From the NCBI GenBank assembly GCA_018398765.1, contig JAHBMJ010001247.1, forward strand, positions 12,501-33,524: DNA of 21,024 bases, in the 5' to 3' direction. Position numbers and translations under genes: made by a program. Of this stretch, positions 1 through 8,672 are shown one piece after another (position 1 is the first letter of the stretch; each line of letters begins with the position of its first letter). The DNA is from Chromera velia (taxonomy: Eukaryota > Sar > Chromeraceae). The notes under the pieces were generated by a model. The model made no database searches. It saw nothing but the letters and a program-made list of their open reading frames with translations, and was not told where the DNA came from.

Positions 1-346
1 TATAGTATTATATTATATCATATGTCTGATTGAACTTGTTTGAACAGTCAGAGAATTAACACGCGTGTTGCCTTCTTCCAACACTTCAATCACTTTGAGA
101 GGAACTTCTGCCTACCCCCCCACAAAGCCTTTATTGCCCGCTGGCATCATCATTTTCTTTCTCCAAATCTTCTTAAAGTCAAAGATATCTGCAACTCAAA
201 GAATGTTTTCAAAACGAGTCACATCATTGTCTGTAACTATCAGACCAACATCAAAACTCTAAAAAAAAAAAAAACTAAAAAAAAAAAATGGAAAGAAAAA
301 CGCCCAATAAAATTTAGAGTTTTTTTTAATGGCCTACGTCTAGTAA
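1..346 (+). repeat. Dispersed repeat R1, left copy (cut off by the window edge)
   Basis: This segment matches the reverse complement of 9251-10122 over most of its length. The match covers the outer AT-rich start, the segment reading across GTTGCCTTCTTC and CTTCTTAAAGT, then a poly-A stretch at about 260-290, an AATAAA box near 308, and the end motif AATGGCCTAC at about 330-341. The two copies differ at roughly one base in ten. This copy lacks about 550 bases found inside the other copy. The family is unknown. Both copies share a decayed frame, but neither codes for a recognisable protein. The homology starts at base 1, so the true end lies outside the window. Confidence 0.8.
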
Positions 347-594
347 GACACCTTAGACGATCCGCACCTGCGGCGCGGACTTTCAAACTTATCCAAAAAT
401 GTGGTTTCAACTTTCAAGTGGTAGTTAGGTTCAGGGAGGTCCAACTTTACTTGAATTGATTAAAATCTATAGATTAAAATGAATTAGAAGTTTGACTTAA
501 ATAATTTTAGATTATAATTAATGGGATTTACAACTTTCTACTGGAAAAAATACGTACGTTTTAAAATGGAAATCTAAATTTATAGTTAAATCAG
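347..594. other. AT-rich spacer, nothing recognised
   Basis: This is AT-rich sequence between repeat R1 and the 133-bp direct repeat. I see no coding frame, RNA gene or repeat in it. It has no counterpart between R1 and the direct repeat on the right side (9146-9250). Confidence 0.6.
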
Positions 595-729
595 TGAAAT
601 ATGGCTTGGGTCTAATTGGTAGGACCCATATAACAGGCACCGCGCCGCTATGCGCCGCCGCACAATATCTCTGTATTAATATTTGTGGAAGCCATACTTA
701 TGATATCCGTACACACTGTTCCACATATG
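595..729 (+). repeat. 133-bp direct repeat, left copy
   Basis: It matches 9013-9145 in the same orientation, with about ten substitutions over the best ~115 bases. The shared core runs from TATGGCTTGGG through a GC-rich block (CACCGCGCCG) to GTACACACTGTT. It lies directly against the ATG-repeat tail of the LINE. It is either an unusually long target-site duplication of the LINE or an independent short repeat. The segment TTTAATTGGTAGGAC (right copy) resembles a tRNA A box, but I see no B box. Confidence 0.8.
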
Positions 730-751
730 ATGATGATGATGATCATGATGA
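724..751 (-). repeat. ATG/CAT microsatellite at the LINE 3' end
   Basis: A short run of ATG units (one ATC variant) directly follows the left direct repeat. On the minus strand this is a CAT-repeat tail at the end of the LINE. Several LINE families end in a short microsatellite instead of poly-A, so it is read as the 3' terminus of the element. Confidence 0.6.
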
Positions 752-799
752 GGTGACTTAACCCGCCAGCCATCATGTTCCAATGGTAAAGGGCAGTCT

Positions 800-895
800 G
801 TGAGCATTCATATCATATTGCAAGCTAGGAGCACGCTAGCGAATGCTCACCTAAAGCAGTCGAACTTTAGGACTACTAGCTAGCAGAACACTGCT
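800..895 (-). other. Three consecutive perfect hairpins in the LINE 3' UTR
   Basis: Between the ORF2 stop (908) and the 3' tail are three perfect inverted repeats. GTGAGCATTC (800-809) pairs with GAATGCTCAC (841-850), and its 31-nt loop holds a smaller GCTAG/CTAGC hairpin. CCTAAAG (850-856) pairs with CTTTAGG (865-871) across 8 nt, sharing one base with the first stem. AGCAG (882-886) pairs with CTGCT (891-895) across 4 nt. In stringent-type LINEs, 3' UTR stem-loops are recognised by the element's own reverse transcriptase. That role is inferred here from position. Confidence 0.65.
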
Positions 896-907
896 CCCCA
901 GGATCGA

Positions 908-2964
908 TCAGTCCAGTCCTAGGCATACAGCAATGAGGGCACTGGCCTTTCGGACGTCCCTCTGAAGAAGAAGCGAGAAGTACCGCCTTATCCACTCCTC
1001 GGCCTGCCGCACCCCCCTACCCCCTCGGGCTTCCTGTCTCTCTCCATGCTCATATACTTCTTCTATTGACATACACTCCAGTCGCCTATACCAGAGATCA
1101 CTCAGTCTCCTCCGCGGCCCCTCCGTTCGGACAGAAGTTGTCAGACGGTGAATCGGATCGTCAATCAATTTTTCCTAACTTTTCTTTTTATAGGCTTTAC
1201 AAATTGATTCAACCTTCCCCCCATGGTTTGCCCCCCCTCCAACAATGGCGCACAACAAAGGGCAGAAAACTGCCCCTGGGGAAGATAAAAACTGCTTGGG
1301 GAGAGGTTCCGCTGAGGCAGACCATGAGCCCCCCGTCCATCCACCAAGCTTCCGAGAACTAATTTTGCAAAGCGTTGACTGCTACTATTCTCCTTCTGAT
1401 ATTCAGTCAGGCAAGCAAACGGAGGGAAAAACACATTCCCATGCATTGAATTTCCTTGTCTCCTCTGTCTCCTCCCTCTGCTTTCTGTGATGGAGACCAG
1501 GTTTACCCAGTCTCCCATTCATTCGTTTACCTCTCTGTTTCTTGCTCCCCTTCTCAGCTTGCTATCTGATGTTCTGAAATCGACCTCATCTGGTTCATCT
1601 TCCAGGAGGGCAGGACTAACGGGTTCCACAAGCTTCTTTGTAGACCCTGACCATGCTCTTAACTTCCCCCTCCTGTGGCATGCCCACAATGCTTGAGGCA
1701 AAGCTAATCGAGCAAGGGAGAGACTTCTCAAATACCCCCCCACTCTGACACTGAGAATCTCTCTCATGGGCCTCAGCCCAACGGCTGCAAGGGTGGGAAA
1801 CACAAAAGAATTCCAGGAGAGACCAACGCGCAAAACGAAGCTGGAGGGAGTCTAAGCATCGGATGTCAGATTCTTGAATGGGGAGAGCTTCAAGGGAATA
1901 AGTGGCGGCGGGCTCCCACATCCCCTTGAAAAGGGACATACGACTGTAGGAGGAGAGCATACCTATTGACGCACACAGACCCATAGCCCCCCCAACTCCC
2001 CTTGCTGTGGCTTCAAGTCTGGTGGTCACAGACTTGTGGGGGTTTACATCAGAAAAAACCTGACAGCCAAGATATCTGTAACTCTCTACCCACTCGACCG
2101 TCCGACCCTTGAAACGAATTTCATCTACCCCCTCTCTACCTGCCAATCTTATCACCTTTATCTTCTTTAGATTCACCGTCAGCCCACTTGTCATAATAGG
2201 TAGCAAACCGATCAATCCTCTTCTGAAGGTCTTGGGAGGAGTGTCTGAAGATGACAAGGTTATCGGCATATCCAATGCTCTCCAGTAGTAGGTCTCCTAA
2301 CCTCACTTCTGTCGGGGGTATGTCTAAGGGGGAGGAGTTTAAGGCTCTAGGCTGAGCCTCTAACTCCCCCCTCCATCGGGTGCTCGCTTCCTTGGGAAGG
2401 TTTGCTCATTCCTCTTGTGGGAGCTCCCTGTATTGAAGGCTAATGGAGGTATGGATGTTATTGATAAAGAGAATAAAGAGGAGAGGAGAGAGTGGGTCCC
2501 CTTGCTTGACTCTTGTTCCTTCCTCAAATATATTGTCCGAGCCCTCAATCTTCCTCATTACTTTGACATACATCACATGAATCATTCGAATGTCCCCCTC
2601 CCCCAGCCCTTCTTCCTTAAGCCTCTCTATCAGTTTTTTTCTGTCTACTTTGTCAAACGCCTTCCTGAAGTCCACAAAGGAAGCAAACAACGGTCTCTTC
2701 TTGTTTCTTACAGTTTTAGATAAAGCAAACAAAGCATGAATCGCCTCTCTAGTTCCGACCCCTTTTTTGAAGCCTATCTCTCTGTTATCGATCCTCGTTC
2801 TCAGATGGAGACGAGAATCCATAAGCAGGGCAAAGAGCTTGGCAAGAAGGCTTGCTATGTATATAGGCCTCCATTCATCCACCAATGGAGACACAGGGCC
2901 TTTAGGAATGAGGACGATACGAAGGAAATTCCATGTAGGCGGCCAGTAAGAGAAGAGGTGAAAG
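908..2964 (-). pseudogene. LINE ORF2 remnant: reverse transcriptase and C-terminal region
   Basis: The remnant reads from right to left. An N-terminal RT region at about 2964-2800 contains LIPKGP and DEWRPIYI, with PIYI matching the usual RPI motif. Motif A is FVDFRKAFDKVD (aspartate codon near 2672-2670). Motif B is TRVKQGDPLSPLLF (about 2512-2472). Motif C is IGYADNLVIF, with YADN at 2259-2270. TVNLKKIKVI and YRYLGC fit motifs D and E. The C-terminal part continues in changing frames and ends at 908 after SALIAVCLGLD. The frame changes between motifs B and C, again before the TVNLKK block, and several times in the C-terminal half. The second motif C aspartate is asparagine, which alone should abolish polymerisation. 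I see no C-terminal zinc knuckle. RT identity is secure, the clade is not. Confidence 0.85.
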
Positions 2965-3149
2965 AGATTAAAAAAGATAAAAAGAAGAAAACGTGAGAGA
3001 CGCGATGAGCCAAAACACAGAGCAGCATGCTTAGGAGAGAGATCCTCAAGTCTGGCTGCCTTCTTAAGGTTTATTTCTTTAATGACTTTCTCGCACAGAA
3101 AGAGAAAGAAGAAAGGGGACCGAGGAAGGAGAGGGGGGCTAAAGGCTAG

Positions 3150-3496
3150 TTCTTTTTTTTTTTTTTTTTCCTTCCTTCCTTCCTTCCTTCCTTCCTTCCT
3201 TTCTTCCTTCCTTCCTTCCTTCCTTTCTTCCTTTCTTCCTTCCTTCCTTCCTTCTTCTTTCCTTCCCTCCTTCCTTCAAGTCCCTTCCTTCCTTCCATCA
3301 TTCCTTCCTTCCTTCCTTCTTTCCTTCTTTCCTTCCATCCTTCCTTCTTTCCATCCTTCCTTCCTTTCTTCCTTCCTTCCTTCTTTCCTTCCTTCCTTCC
3401 CTCTCTCCCTCCTTACTTCCTTCCTTCCTTCCCTCCTTCCCTCCTTGCTTCCTTCTTTCCTTCCTTTCTTCCTTCCTTCCTTCCTTCCTTCCTTCC
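3150..3496. repeat. Long (CTTC)n polypyrimidine microsatellite
   Basis: About 350 bases of almost pure C/T, mostly CTTC units with CTTT and CCCT variants, start after a poly-T run. It lies inside the LINE interval, just upstream of the RT on the minus strand. Long open frames across it (SFLP or KEGR repeats) are artefacts of the 4-base period. It has displaced or expanded whatever ORF2 sequence once stood here. Confidence 0.95.
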
Positions 3497-4135
3497 AAAA
3501 AATGTTTGTCCATACATATCTCAAAATAATTGTAAAGACTTTAAGATATTTGTAGATAAATTCAAAATATCTTTCTATATTCTAAGATATCACCAGATAT
3601 TTGCGGATATTTGCTAGTATTCAATCAACTGCATAGTCTATTATATTAGTTGTATAATTAAAGATAAATATTTTCTAAAACAAATATCTAGAAATATCTT
3701 CAAATATCTTCCTGTCACATAATTTGATGCAGTCAGATATTTAAAGATATGAACTATTATGAAATATCTTAGATATTTAGGATATGTAAAGATATTTAAT
3801 AGGGGATTATCCTGAAATATCTCAGATATTTCAGTTTGTCATTCCTCATAGATGTTTCTGATCAGTACTTATAAGTTTCACTTTGGTTTTTCAAGGTTTT
3901 TTTAAGTTTTCTCAGGTTTTGCTATAAGTTTTGTAACGTTGTCTTTAATAATTTGAAACTTGAAGTGGCATTTTCATAAAAACCTTTGAAAACCACTATA
4001 AAATGAATCGTTGCTAGCATAGTAAGTATCTGTATATGGTTCTTTAGGGAAAAGAACCATTTTGGACATACTTTTAGAGTGTTAGATCCTTTCGATTTTT
4101 AGAGGGGGGGGGTCTAAAATATTTTTTTTTATTTT
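3497..4135. repeat. AT-rich island dense in AGATATTT / AAATATCT words
   Basis: About 14 copies of AGATATTT or its complement, in both orientations, lie between about 3540 and 3835. Some form back-to-back pairs such as AAATATCTTAGATATTT. The rest (3840-4135) is AT-rich with CAAGGTTTT/CAGGTTTT-type words. There is no coding frame. Composition differs sharply from the GC-richer LINE sequence on both sides, so this may be a separate insertion. I could not define termini or a target duplication. Confidence 0.6.
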
Positions 4136-4155
4136 TTATTTTAGTGATATACCCT

Positions 4156-4204
4156 AGAGAAGAAGAAGAAGAAGAAGAAGAAGAAGAAGAAGAAGAAGAA
4201 GAAG
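4156..4204. repeat. (GAA)n microsatellite
   Basis: About 16 units of GAA/AAG. On the minus strand it reads as poly-serine in an open frame (4748-4074) of the LINE interval. That frame is Ser/Pro-rich with no recognisable domain. Confidence 0.9.
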
Positions 4205-6192
4205 GAGAAAAAGAGGAAAAAGGAGAAGAAGAAAAAGAAAAAGAGGATAAAAGATCCCCTTGGTAGACTGGTCCTTCCCCCCCCTCCCTTCCTTGTCCGT
4301 TCTCACCCTTGTTCTTGCCCACACCAGGACCAGGGGAAGGGGAAGAGAAGAAAAAAGCAGCAGAGGCAGGAGAAGGAGGGGGAGGTAGAGGAGAAAACAA
4401 AGATGAAATGAAGTGCTGTGGATCGGAAGGTTCGATGTTAAACTTTGTTTCCTTCCTTCTGTCATTCATTCTTCTCTGTCCCTTGTCATTCTGGTCATGG
4501 CTCTCTCTTGCACTCTCCTGCCTACAAAAAGAAGAGGGATATAAAATGCAGTCATCATCAAGTACAAGAGGAGCAAAGTATGAAAGAAAGGGCTCTTTCT
4601 TCTCAGACTGAGGAGAAAGAGAGGATAAAGGGTTCCTTTTATTCCTTAACTTCTTACTCCCCCTCTTTACCGGGGTGAAGGGTTGCTTATGCATAGTGAC
4701 CTGCATGAGAGCCTCCACCTCATCACAAGAAAGGAATCCGTCCTTCACAGCAGGGGAATCAGCATAAGGGGGAGAGGGGAGAAGTCTACTAATGCTTATC
4801 TGTATATCTGTTTATCTGATGCCTGCCCTGACCCCTTTCTGCCTGTCTAACCTTTCTTTTCGTTTTTTTAATCCTTCAGTCAACAAGGCTTTCTTAGCTG
4901 CAACATCATAATGAAAAAAGAGGGGGGGGAAAGAATTGGTAGAGTGGAAAGAAGAAGCAGAAGGCAGCAGGGGAGGGGAATATAGAGGAACAAAAAAGAA
5001 ATCTAGGCACTGACTTCCTTCGATTCCCCCCCCCCTCCTCCCTTTCCCGACCCCTTACCATCTCCCTGGCCTGAGACAGCGGACGAGGAGGAAGAGGAGG
5101 TGGCAGGTCCGTCCCCTGGCCAGACCTCCCCCTGCTCCTCAAAAAAGTCATCTCTTTCTCTCCTTCTTTCTTCCTCCCACTTCTTCTGCTCTTCTGGAGT
5201 CCTCTTTGTGCCGGCAGGGACCATCTCCCCCTCTTCGACACTGTAGACATACCCCCCCTCAATGACCTCTCCTTCTTCCTTCTCTTCCCCCATCTCCCCC
5301 GCTGTCGAGTGCCCCTTGTTGGGGGGGGTGTCCCATCCGAAGCCTCTTCCTTTCCTCTGCCTCCTGCCTCTAAGAGATAAAGAGGGGAGGAGGGAGAGAG
5401 CCTGCGAGGGGGGAGGAGGAAGAGACCCCAGAAGGGCTACAGGCCCCTCATCGAGGATTGATCCCCTGAAATTGGAGTCAGAATCGCTGACGAGGTCCTC
5501 GAGTCCTTGCGTCTGTTGTGGAAGGGCTACAGGGGTCACAGAACGACGAGATAAAGCCAGGGAGAAAGAACGAACAGAAGAAGTTGCACCCCCCTCTTTC
5601 TTCCCTTTCTCCCCCCTGCTCTTTCTACCCCCTCCCCCCTATACCTCCCCCAGCACCCTTGACGTCCCAGCTCCATCATCATCAGGGGCTCTCTACGGCA
5701 GTGGCCCCTATTTGATCACAGTGTCCGACACCGCCTCCCCTTTCAGAGAGATGGGGGATACCCAGGGGGGAGGAAAAGACTACTGCTGCTGCTCTGTGGG
5801 CCCTGGGGTGTTAATCTGCATGTCCGACTCCGGAGTTACAATGGAGAACTTCTGTACCTTTACGTCAGGGGTGGCTTTCTCTAGTCTGGCCAGCCCCTTT
5901 ATTTCTGCCCTCCCTCCCACGTCCTCACTCCCTTTTGGCTGCCTTCTACGCTTCTCAGCGGGGGCTCAGTCTTCTAGGGCTGTCCCTGCCGGGACCCGGA
6001 CTCCTTGCGTCTTGGCTTTGGCCTCTCTTCTCTCTATATCCCTGTCCCTCTCCCTCCTTCCATTCACCTTCTTCCCAGAGCCCTCCACTCCTGGACCAGT
6101 CATCTTCACATCCCTCGGTTCTGTCCCCTCATTCCCTTTCCCTCCCATCCCCCCCTGTGGTCCCCCCTCCACCGGCCGGAGTGTCAAGAAGG

Positions 6193-6240
6193 AGGAAAAA
6201 GAAGAAGAAGAAGAAGAAGAAGAAGAAGAAGAAAAAGAAA
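6193..6240. repeat. (GAA)n microsatellite, second array
   Basis: About 13 units of GAA with flanking GGAAAAA variants. It encodes a poly-Ser run in the minus-strand frame 6682-5966. It is the same repeat unit and strand as the array at 4156-4204. Confidence 0.9.
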
Positions 6241-7680
6241 AGGTGAGGCTGACGATGACGTTCACAATATTCCCCCTTTTGTTCCTTAGTGCCTGCCTCG
6301 CCGTCTCACTGTCTGCCCTTGTCTGACCTATAACAAGGCGTATGTTTTCTTCTATCCGTCTCTCCGCTCTCTCTGATCTCTCTCTCTGCCTTAAAGTTTT
6401 GGCGTCCACATCTCCCATCACCACATCCGTCTCCATCCCTCTTCCCTTCCCCCCCCTTGTCTTTTTCTTCTTTTTCTTTTTCCCCCCTTCCAGAGCTGGA
6501 GCGGAGGACCAAAGGATGGCAGGATCTTTGAGCTTACCCCCCAAACCTTCCCCCCCTTTCCCTCCTTCCCTCCCTCTCCCCCCCAGGGCCGAATTTATAT
6601 ACCAGATGGCTCCTCTCCGATATTCTAGGTAAGTCCTGCTCCTCCTCATACACTCAACTTCGTTCCGTTCCCCCCTATGCACGGGTGGAGGGGGATGGAT
6701 AACAAGGGGAGAGTGGAATGACTCTCTGCCTCTGGACTGAACTCCTCCAACCCTATGCTCCCTTCCATTCCCTGTAGCACCCCCCCAAAAGCCCTGCAGA
6801 ATACCCAGAATCAGAATCCCCGAGCTGCCCCTACACAGATTCTGAATAAACCCCCCCCCTCCTACCCCCCTCTCCTCCTCCTACCACTTCGGAGGTTCTT
6901 CCCTCGGTTCTTGCCCCTTCTGGCCGGTAGACGGGGCTGAGCCTCCCGGAGGTTCCCACAAAGGCCCGTCTGGTCCATGCTATACCGTAGAAAATTTCAA
7001 GAACATAGATTGACAATGTCTTCTCACCCTCTCTCCCCTCCTAAAGGGGGCATTCACTCGGGTCACAACAGACTGGGTCCTGTGAGTCATCCTGGGAGCC
7101 TGCAGAGAGGAGGGAAGAAACGAAGAGGGGAACAGAGGAGCGTTTGCAGCCCTCTCCAGGGCGGGAGACTGACTTAGAGCCCGACCCGGAGGGGGATGCA
7201 AACGTCCTCTGTTAAAATTGGGGGTATGTGTGCGCTTACTTGAATCATTTGCACCTGCATTGGAAGCCCCGCCCGTCCTCTTCATACCCCTTCATATCTA
7301 GAATCGAACGTCCCCGAGGTGCTCGCATCGGATTGAGATGCCAAAACCTGCAGTCTCCTCCTCAAAACAATCCAGGAAGGTCTGGGCTGCAGCAGCATCT
7401 CTGAAGATAAGAATGCCGCCCCTCTGGAAAGAGACAAACTTTTTGATGATGCCAAAAGGAAGCTCGAATCCAGTGATGAAGTGGTACAGCCTAGAGCCCT
7501 CCCTGAGCTGCTCTGTATTCCTCTCTCTCTTCTCTTTGGGGGAGAAGGAGGCCTGTCAAGAAACTCAATTCCCTCCACCACCCATGCACACGGATCAAAA
7601 ACCATACCCTGGAGATGCGAGACTTCCGCAGCGAGTCTCTGGATCTCTTTCCCCTGCCTCCCTAAGGCGTCCTCCATCTG

Positions 7681-7688
7681 ACCCATTC
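7681..7688 (+). repeat. Target-site duplication of the hAT-like element, left
   Basis: ACCCATTC directly precedes the terminal inverted repeat. The identical 8-mer follows the right end at 8562-8569. Confidence 0.9.
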
Positions 7689-7717
7689 ATAGGGGTGTAA
7701 GAACGGGGGGGGGGGGT

Positions 7718-7823
7718 GCGTTCGAGCTCTTAGGACTCCAGATCCGACGGGGTCCCCCCCGTTCGAGCTCTAAGGAGATCAGACCCCTGTGAACGGGGAC
7801 CCCCCCGTTCGGAAAGCTCTAGG
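7718..7823. repeat. Left subterminal palindromic repeats of the hAT-like element
   Basis: There are three spaced copies of a unit with core ACGGGG-N-CCCCCCGTTCG followed by AGCTCT: a partial copy at 7718-7730, then 7746-7775 and 7791-7823. Each full copy can fold on itself (ACGGGG with CCCCGT). Arrays of short subterminal motifs are a known hAT feature where transposase binds. That function is inferred. Confidence 0.7.
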
Positions 7824-8412
7824 TGAAAAAAAGTGCTAGGTCATGAAGACAACCTGGATGATGACCTTCATGAAGCCTAAACTATTTTTAACTCTAACTG
7901 AAAACATGCTTAAACTTCTGAAACTCTAGCTAAAATCTTCTTGTAACATTTTGTAACTTAAATAAAATTAACTTCAGCATCAATTGAATTTAACTCCGTC
8001 ATGAGGTGTCATTAATCAGCTTCTAATTTTTTCTAATTTGTTATCAAACAAAGAATGGCAGAGGCAGAAACACTTGCGATATAGACATTAGGTGATCGAT
8101 ATGCCCTTTTGAAGTACGAATCTTCACAGCATCTTGAAAGGACTTCAGAGGGAAAGACAATAAAAAAATTAATGGTTGGCAACGGATCAGTGATCTCAAT
8201 GGGGTCCGGGCTTGAGCAGCAGAATTAGCAGCAGTAAGCGGTGTGAGGGCATCACAGTCAGCAGCAGTGTAAGGCAAGAGAAAACAGAACAACCATACAA
8301 GAAAGCGACTGTTCACAGAAGACGGGGTATGATAAGGCAGGTGAATCATTCAATGACAGACTCGAAAAATCAATTTTGATCGCGCACACGAACTCCACGC
8401 GCCCCCCCCCCC

Positions 8413-8420
8413 NNNNNNNN
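8413..8420. other. Run of 8 undetermined bases
   Basis: Eight N follow a poly-C run inside the GC-rich right subterminal zone of the hAT-like element. This is probably an assembly or sequencing failure on the palindromic C-tracts, so the exact length here is uncertain. Confidence 0.95.
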
Positions 8421-8430
8421 CCGTTCAATC

Positions 8431-8538
8431 CGACGGGTCCCCTCCCCCGTTCGTGCTCTGCGGCCCCGTCTGAAGGACGGGGCCCCCCCGTCGGGCAAGC
8501 TCCTGCCTGCCCCGCCGACGGGGTCCCCCCCCCCCGTC
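8431..8538. repeat. Right subterminal palindromic repeats of the hAT-like element
   Basis: Three more copies of the same unit lie at 8431-8460, 8475-8503 and 8516-8538, with cores such as GACGGGGCCCCCCCGTC. They face the left array across the AT-rich core. C-tract length varies between copies. Confidence 0.7.
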
Positions 8539-8561
8539 TAAAAGAGATTTTACACCCCTAT

Positions 8562-8569
8562 ACCCATTC
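8562..8569 (+). repeat. Target-site duplication of the hAT-like element, right
   Basis: ACCCATTC directly follows the right terminal inverted repeat and matches 7681-7688 exactly. With one copy removed, the ORF1 frame reads straight through. Confidence 0.9.
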
Positions 8570-8672
8570 TCTCCTCGGCCTCCCCTCTGGGCATAAAGGT
8601 TCTCTCCAGGGTGATGACCTGTCTGCCGAGAGCGGACTCAAGATCCTCAAAGGTCACCAGTGTGCGGGACAT

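Larger units (their letters stand above)
4140..6976 (-). other. Low-complexity middle of the LINE: long open, Ser/Glu/Gly/Pro-rich frames
   Basis: This is strongly strand-asymmetric sequence, C/T-rich on the plus strand and G/A-rich on the minus. The minus strand has open frames at about 4748-4074, 5539-5003 and 6682-5966. They contain basic and acidic runs, such as KRTPEEQKKWEEERRRERDD and SERAERRIEENIRLVIG, and a poly-Ser run encoded by a GAA microsatellite. They lie between ORF1 and the RT on the same strand, so the simplest reading is the disordered end of ORF1 plus the start of ORF2. No domain is recognised. I looked for endonuclease signatures (GDFN-like, SDH-like) and saw none. Matching plus-strand frames are Pro/Ser-rich shadows. 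Confidence 0.4.
7689..8561. mobile_element. hAT-like non-autonomous DNA transposon (MITE-type), 873 bp
   Basis: The termini are ATAGGGGTGTAAGA (7689-7702) and TTTTACACCCCTAT (8548-8561), inverted copies with a single mismatch. Both ends are flanked by the same 8 bases, ACCCATTC. An 8-bp duplication together with a TAGGGGTGTAA-type terminus is typical of the hAT superfamily. Inside the ends are GC-rich subterminal blocks, then an AT-richer core (about 7825-8380). The core has no transposase motif; the one open frame there (8349-8044, minus) resembles nothing I know. It must have been moved by a transposase made elsewhere. It lies in LINE ORF1, so it inserted after the LINE did. Confidence 0.85.
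7282..8672 (-). pseudogene. LINE ORF1: coiled-coil-like start and RRM-like segment, split by a hAT-like insertion
   Basis: The start at 8672 reads MSRTLVTFEDLESALGRQV, followed by LERTFMPRGEAEERMG up to the insertion. Across the hAT-like element the same frame resumes at 7680 with QMEDALGRQGKEIQRLAAEV, after one copy of the 8-bp target. Heptad-like spacing of Leu/Ile/Val/Met suggests a short coiled coil, as in many LINE ORF1 proteins. One frame change near 7500 leads to a segment (about 7495-7310) with LYHFITGF, a basic-aromatic FVSFQRGGILIF block and an AAAAQTFLDCF helix. That pattern fits an RRM, the usual nucleic-acid-binding fold of ORF1. The RRM call rests on pattern only. The frame past 7285 (KRTGGASNAG...) may be more ORF1. 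Confidence 0.65.

Noticed and set aside
40-459. 139-residue plus-strand frame at the window start
   Set aside because: It runs through repeat R1 and its poly-A stretch (KKKK runs), and the other R1 copy does not preserve it.
3082-3555. Long open frames of SFLP or KEGR repeats on both strands
   Set aside because: They are by-products of the (CTTC)n microsatellite.
5262-6326. 354-residue plus-strand Pro/Ser-rich open frame
   Set aside because: C/T-rich composition opposite the minus-strand LINE frames keeps it open. It has no domain and no gene context.
8044-8349. 101-residue minus-strand frame in the hAT-like element as transposase
   Set aside because: No BED finger, DDE or hAT dimerisation motif is visible. 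It is probably chance.
7689-8561. GC-rich C-runs as assembly junk only
   Set aside because: Matched inverted ends and an exact 8-bp duplication show a real insertion. Only the N run is an assembly problem.
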